NCBI GenBank assembly: GCA_020630015.1
Contig: JAHDCF010000019.1
Coordinates: forward strand, 1-38,326
Origin: Planktomarina sp.
Lineage (GTDB): Bacteria; Pseudomonadota; Alphaproteobacteria; Rhodobacterales; Rhodobacteraceae
Direction of reading: 5' to 3'
Length of the DNA: 38,326 nucleotides
This document shows positions 36,485 through 38,326 of the stretch, piece after piece (within the stretch, counting starts at the first letter, position 1; each line of letters opens with the position of its first letter). Under the pieces are notes generated by a model. The model was given only the letters and a program-made list of their open reading frames with translations. It had not been told where the DNA came from and made no database searches. Made by a program: the position numbers and the translations under genes.

Positions 36485-38023
36485 ATGAATGATCAAACAC
36501 CACGCCGATCCGGCGGACGTGCCGCACGTAAAGCGAAAAGAGAAGCAAAACTTGAAAGCCACCTACAGCCCATCAAACCGGGAATGTCTGGGGGGTATTA
36601 CAAACCTCTTTCCGATGATGAAATCTTAAAGATTCACGAGGCCGCCCTTCAAGTATTGGAAGAGGTTGGCATGGCCGATGCCCCCCCCAGTGGCGTTGAA
36701 TATATGGTCAAGGCCGGCGCGATTTTGGGCGATGACGGTCGTCTAAGATACCCTCGCAAAGTGGTGGAAGATGCGTTGGCAATGGCCGCGCGCAACATCA
36801 CCCTTTTGGGACGCGATCCCGCCTTTAACATGGAACTGTCGGGGACCAAAGTTCACTATGGTACGGCAGGTGCTGCGGTGCATATGGTTGATATCAAAAC
36901 CAATGAATACCGCGAAAGCACGGTGCAAGATTTGCACGATGCAGCACATTTGGTGCAACACCTTGATAACGTACATTTTCTTCAAAGGCCGATGGTGTGC
37001 CGGGATATTCCGGACAACCGCGAAATGGACGTCAACACAGTTTATGCCACGGTAACCGGCACGACAAAGCATATCGGAACATCCTTTACGGAGCCTGATT
37101 TTGTTCCAGACGCGTTAGAGCTTTTGCATATGATTGCCGGAAGCGAAGAAAAGTGGCGCGAACATCCCTTTGTCAGCAATTCAAATTGTTTTGTTGTGCC
37201 CCCCATGAAGTTTGCAACAGAATCTTGCCAAGTGATGGAGGCCTGCATCGAAGGCGGAATGCCTGTGCTTCTTTTGTCGGCGGGCATGGCTGGCGCGACG
37301 GCCCCTTCCACGGTGGCTGGTGCCATTGTACAGGCCGTTGCTGAATGTTTGGCCGGTATTGTTTATGTGAATGCGGTGAAACCCGGTCATCCTGCAATTT
37401 TTGGCACATGGCCATTTGGTTTGGACCTGCGCACAGGTGCGATGTCGATTGGATCTGGGGAACAGGCATTGTTAACCGCGGGATGCGCGCAGATGCATCA
37501 GTATTATGGCGTGCCCGGTGGCGCGGCTGCGGGTGCCTCCGATTCAAAACTTCCAGATATGCAGGCAGGTTGGGAACAAATGTGTTCCAACGTCATGGCA
37601 GGGCTTTCTGGCTTGAACATGGTCTATGAAGCGGCGGGCATGCATGCGTCACTTTTGGGCTTTTGTCACGAATCCCTTGTTTTGGGGGATGATTTGATCG
37701 GTCAGGCGCAGAGATGCGTGCGCGGCATTGAAGTGGACGAAGAAACGCTGGCCGTCGATCAAATTCGTGAGGTATGCCTCAGTGGAACCGGCCATTACCT
37801 TGGGACGGATCAAACTTTGTCGCGTATGCAAATGGACCATGTGTATCCCACCTTGGGTGATCGGACGTCACCAAAAGAATGGGCTGAAAATGACAAACCT
37901 GATTTGATTGAAAACGCAATCAAACGGAAAGAGGCCCTGTTGGCGACCCCCACCCCAGCAAAGCTTGATCCAATCACGGATCAGGCCATTCGCAAACGTT
38001 TTAAAATTCATTTGCCGGGATAA
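36485..38023 (+). CDS. MttB-family (COG5598) corrinoid methyltransferase, non-pyrrolysine
   Basis: The 512-residue protein belongs to the trimethylamine methyltransferase superfamily: after a basic N-terminus (RRSGGRAARKAKREAK) comes the (beta/alpha)8 barrel with LSDDEILKIHEAALQVLEEVGM, GTAGAAVHMVDIKTNEYR and the GLSGLNMVYEAAGMHASLLGFCHESLVLGDD region. In true MttB an in-frame UAG encodes pyrrolysine; here the frame is uninterrupted by UAG. Characterised non-Pyl members demethylate quaternary amines such as glycine betaine (MtgB), proline betaine or carnitine and pass the methyl to a corrinoid protein. ATG 36485 is chosen over 36443 because the extension crosses the leader stem-loop. The corrinoid partner is not in the window. 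Confidence 0.93.
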   Translation: MNDQTPRRSGGRAARKAKREAKLESHLQPIKPGMSGGYYKPLSDDEILKIHEAALQVLEEVGMADAPPSGVEYMVKAGAILGDDGRLRYPRKVVEDALAMAARNITLLGRDPAFNMELSGTKVHYGTAGAAVHMVDIKTNEYRESTVQDLHDAAHLVQHLDNVHFLQRPMVCRDIPDNREMDVNTVYATVTGTTKHIGTSFTEPDFVPDALELLHMIAGSEEKWREHPFVSNSNCFVVPPMKFATESCQVMEACIEGGMPVLLLSAGMAGATAPSTVAGAIVQAVAECLAGIVYVNAVKPGHPAIFGTWPFGLDLRTGAMSIGSGEQALLTAGCAQMHQYYGVPGGAAAGASDSKLPDMQAGWEQMCSNVMAGLSGLNMVYEAAGMHASLLGFCHESLVLGDDLIGQAQRCVRGIEVDEETLAVDQIREVCLSGTGHYLGTDQTLSRMQMDHVYPTLGDRTSPKEWAENDKPDLIENAIKRKEALLATPTPAKLDPITDQAIRKRFKIHLPG

Positions 38024-38030
38024 ACTTGGT

Positions 38031-38056
38031 CGCCTTGACCCACTTGGGTTAAGGCG
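38031..38056. terminator. Hairpin between the convergent MttB-family and ABC-F genes
   Basis: CGCCTTGACCC (38031-38041) pairs with GGGTTAAGGCG (38046-38056), 11 pairs with one G-U, loop ACTT. It sits just after the MttB-family stop and just before the ABC-F stop, as expected for a bidirectional terminator. Following U tracts are weak on both strands. Confidence 0.65.
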
Positions 38057-38059
38057 GCT

Positions 38060-38326
38060 TTAGTTCGCCTCAGAGGATTTATCTTCAAGCAGAAGCCACT
38101 CTTCTTCTGCCTCAGACAAAGCATTTTGCCTTTCAACCAAAGCTTCTGTCGCTTTTTGGAACTTGGCGGGGTGTTCCGTAAAAAGGTTTGGTTGCGATAA
38201 AAATTCTTCAAGCTTGGCGATTTCTGCTTCTAATCGCTCCATCTCTTTTGGCAGTGCCTCAAGCCGGTGTTTTTCGGTGAAGGATAAACCCGTCGCTGGT
38301 TTGGGTTTTTCAGATTTTTCCGATTT
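38060..38326 (-). CDS. ABC-F family ATPase, C-terminal part only (cut by window)
   Basis: The frame is open to the window edge on the minus strand. The 88 residues present start with a Lys/Pro-rich linker, then GLSFTEKHRLEALPKEMERLEAEIAKLEEFL, a charged coiled coil ending in LLEDKSSEAN. This matches the C-terminal domain of Uup-type ABC-F proteins, which act on ribosomes or DNA rather than in transport. The two ATPase domains would lie beyond 38326, so the assignment rests on the tail alone. Confidence 0.78.
   Translation of the reverse strand, partial: KSEKSEKPKPATGLSFTEKHRLEALPKEMERLEAEIAKLEEFLSQPNLFTEHPAKFQKATEALVERQNALSEAEEEWLLLEDKSSEAN

Noticed and set aside
36485-38023. Pyrrolysine (in-frame UAG) in the MttB-family gene
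   Set aside because: The frame is continuous to its TAA stop without UAG, so it is the non-Pyl type.

Overview
The window is a dense piece of an alphaproteobacterial chromosome, most likely a marine Rhodobacterales (Roseobacter-group) bacterium of moderate GC. Support comes from a SOS box of the GTTC-N7-GTTC type upstream of recA, a CckA-type hybrid kinase with a CtrA-like box (TTAA-N7-TTAAC) in front of it, a zwf-pgl-pgi operon, a cobalamin pathway using CbiD/CobK/CobB, an FnrL-like box, and a corrinoid methyltransferase of the MttB family with a ferredoxin-ASKHA activase. Genus and species cannot be fixed from the sequence alone. There is no phage, insertion sequence, CRISPR array or rRNA operon, no gene-free stretch longer than about 200 bases, and both edges cut a gene.

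Layout. 1-3393 (+): the end of a branched-chain amino-acid type ABC transporter operon (livF, a small exported Cys-containing protein, livH, livM), joined by 4-base overlaps. 3495-5315 (+): typA/bipA. 5357-9528 (-): a DUF1330 gene, alaS and recA, with a terminator after recA and a SOS-controlled, structured recA leader. 9731-10327 (+): a small sulfotransferase-like gene. 10324-15252 (-): guaB, rsmB and cckA. 15429-19276 (+): a DadA-like FAD oxidoreductase, a ferredoxin-ASKHA corrinoid activase and a small protein made of two Cys repeats. 19419-20177 (-): an SDR dehydrogenase. 20286-20860 (+): tRNA-Gly(CCC) and a hotdog thioesterase. 20857-24582 (-): zwf-pgl-pgi. 24728-25684 (+): a radical SAM protein. 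25689-26273 (-): an HNH protein. 26368-29424 (-): cbiD-cobK-alkA-esterase, all overlapping. 29520-32859 (+): cobA-cobB-MFS. 32834-35022 (-): cysS and a degenerate squalene/phytoene-synthase relative. 35122-38023 (+): an aminotransferase and the MttB-family methyltransferase. 38060-38326 (-): the C-terminus of an ABC-F ATPase.

How the genes fit together. The theme that stands out from housekeeping is corrinoid chemistry. Four genes for cobalamin ring synthesis sit between a gene for a B12-dependent methyltransferase and, about 20 kb away, a gene for the reductive activase such methyltransferases need. The corrinoid protein itself and the second methyltransferase are not in the window. Directly behind the activase is a 124-residue protein of two near-identical four-cysteine repeats, preceded by a well-placed candidate FnrL box, a -10 element and a perfect Shine-Dalgarno sequence. 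This suggests a low-oxygen-induced cysteine-rich protein of unknown function and is the most novel item here. Other regulatory signals read directly from the sequence are the CtrA-like box before cckA, the SOS box and stem-loop before recA, a LacI-type half-palindrome before zwf, a perfect 10-bp inverted repeat in the cbiD/cobA divergent region, and a pair of palindromes, one parS-like, at 19378-19406.
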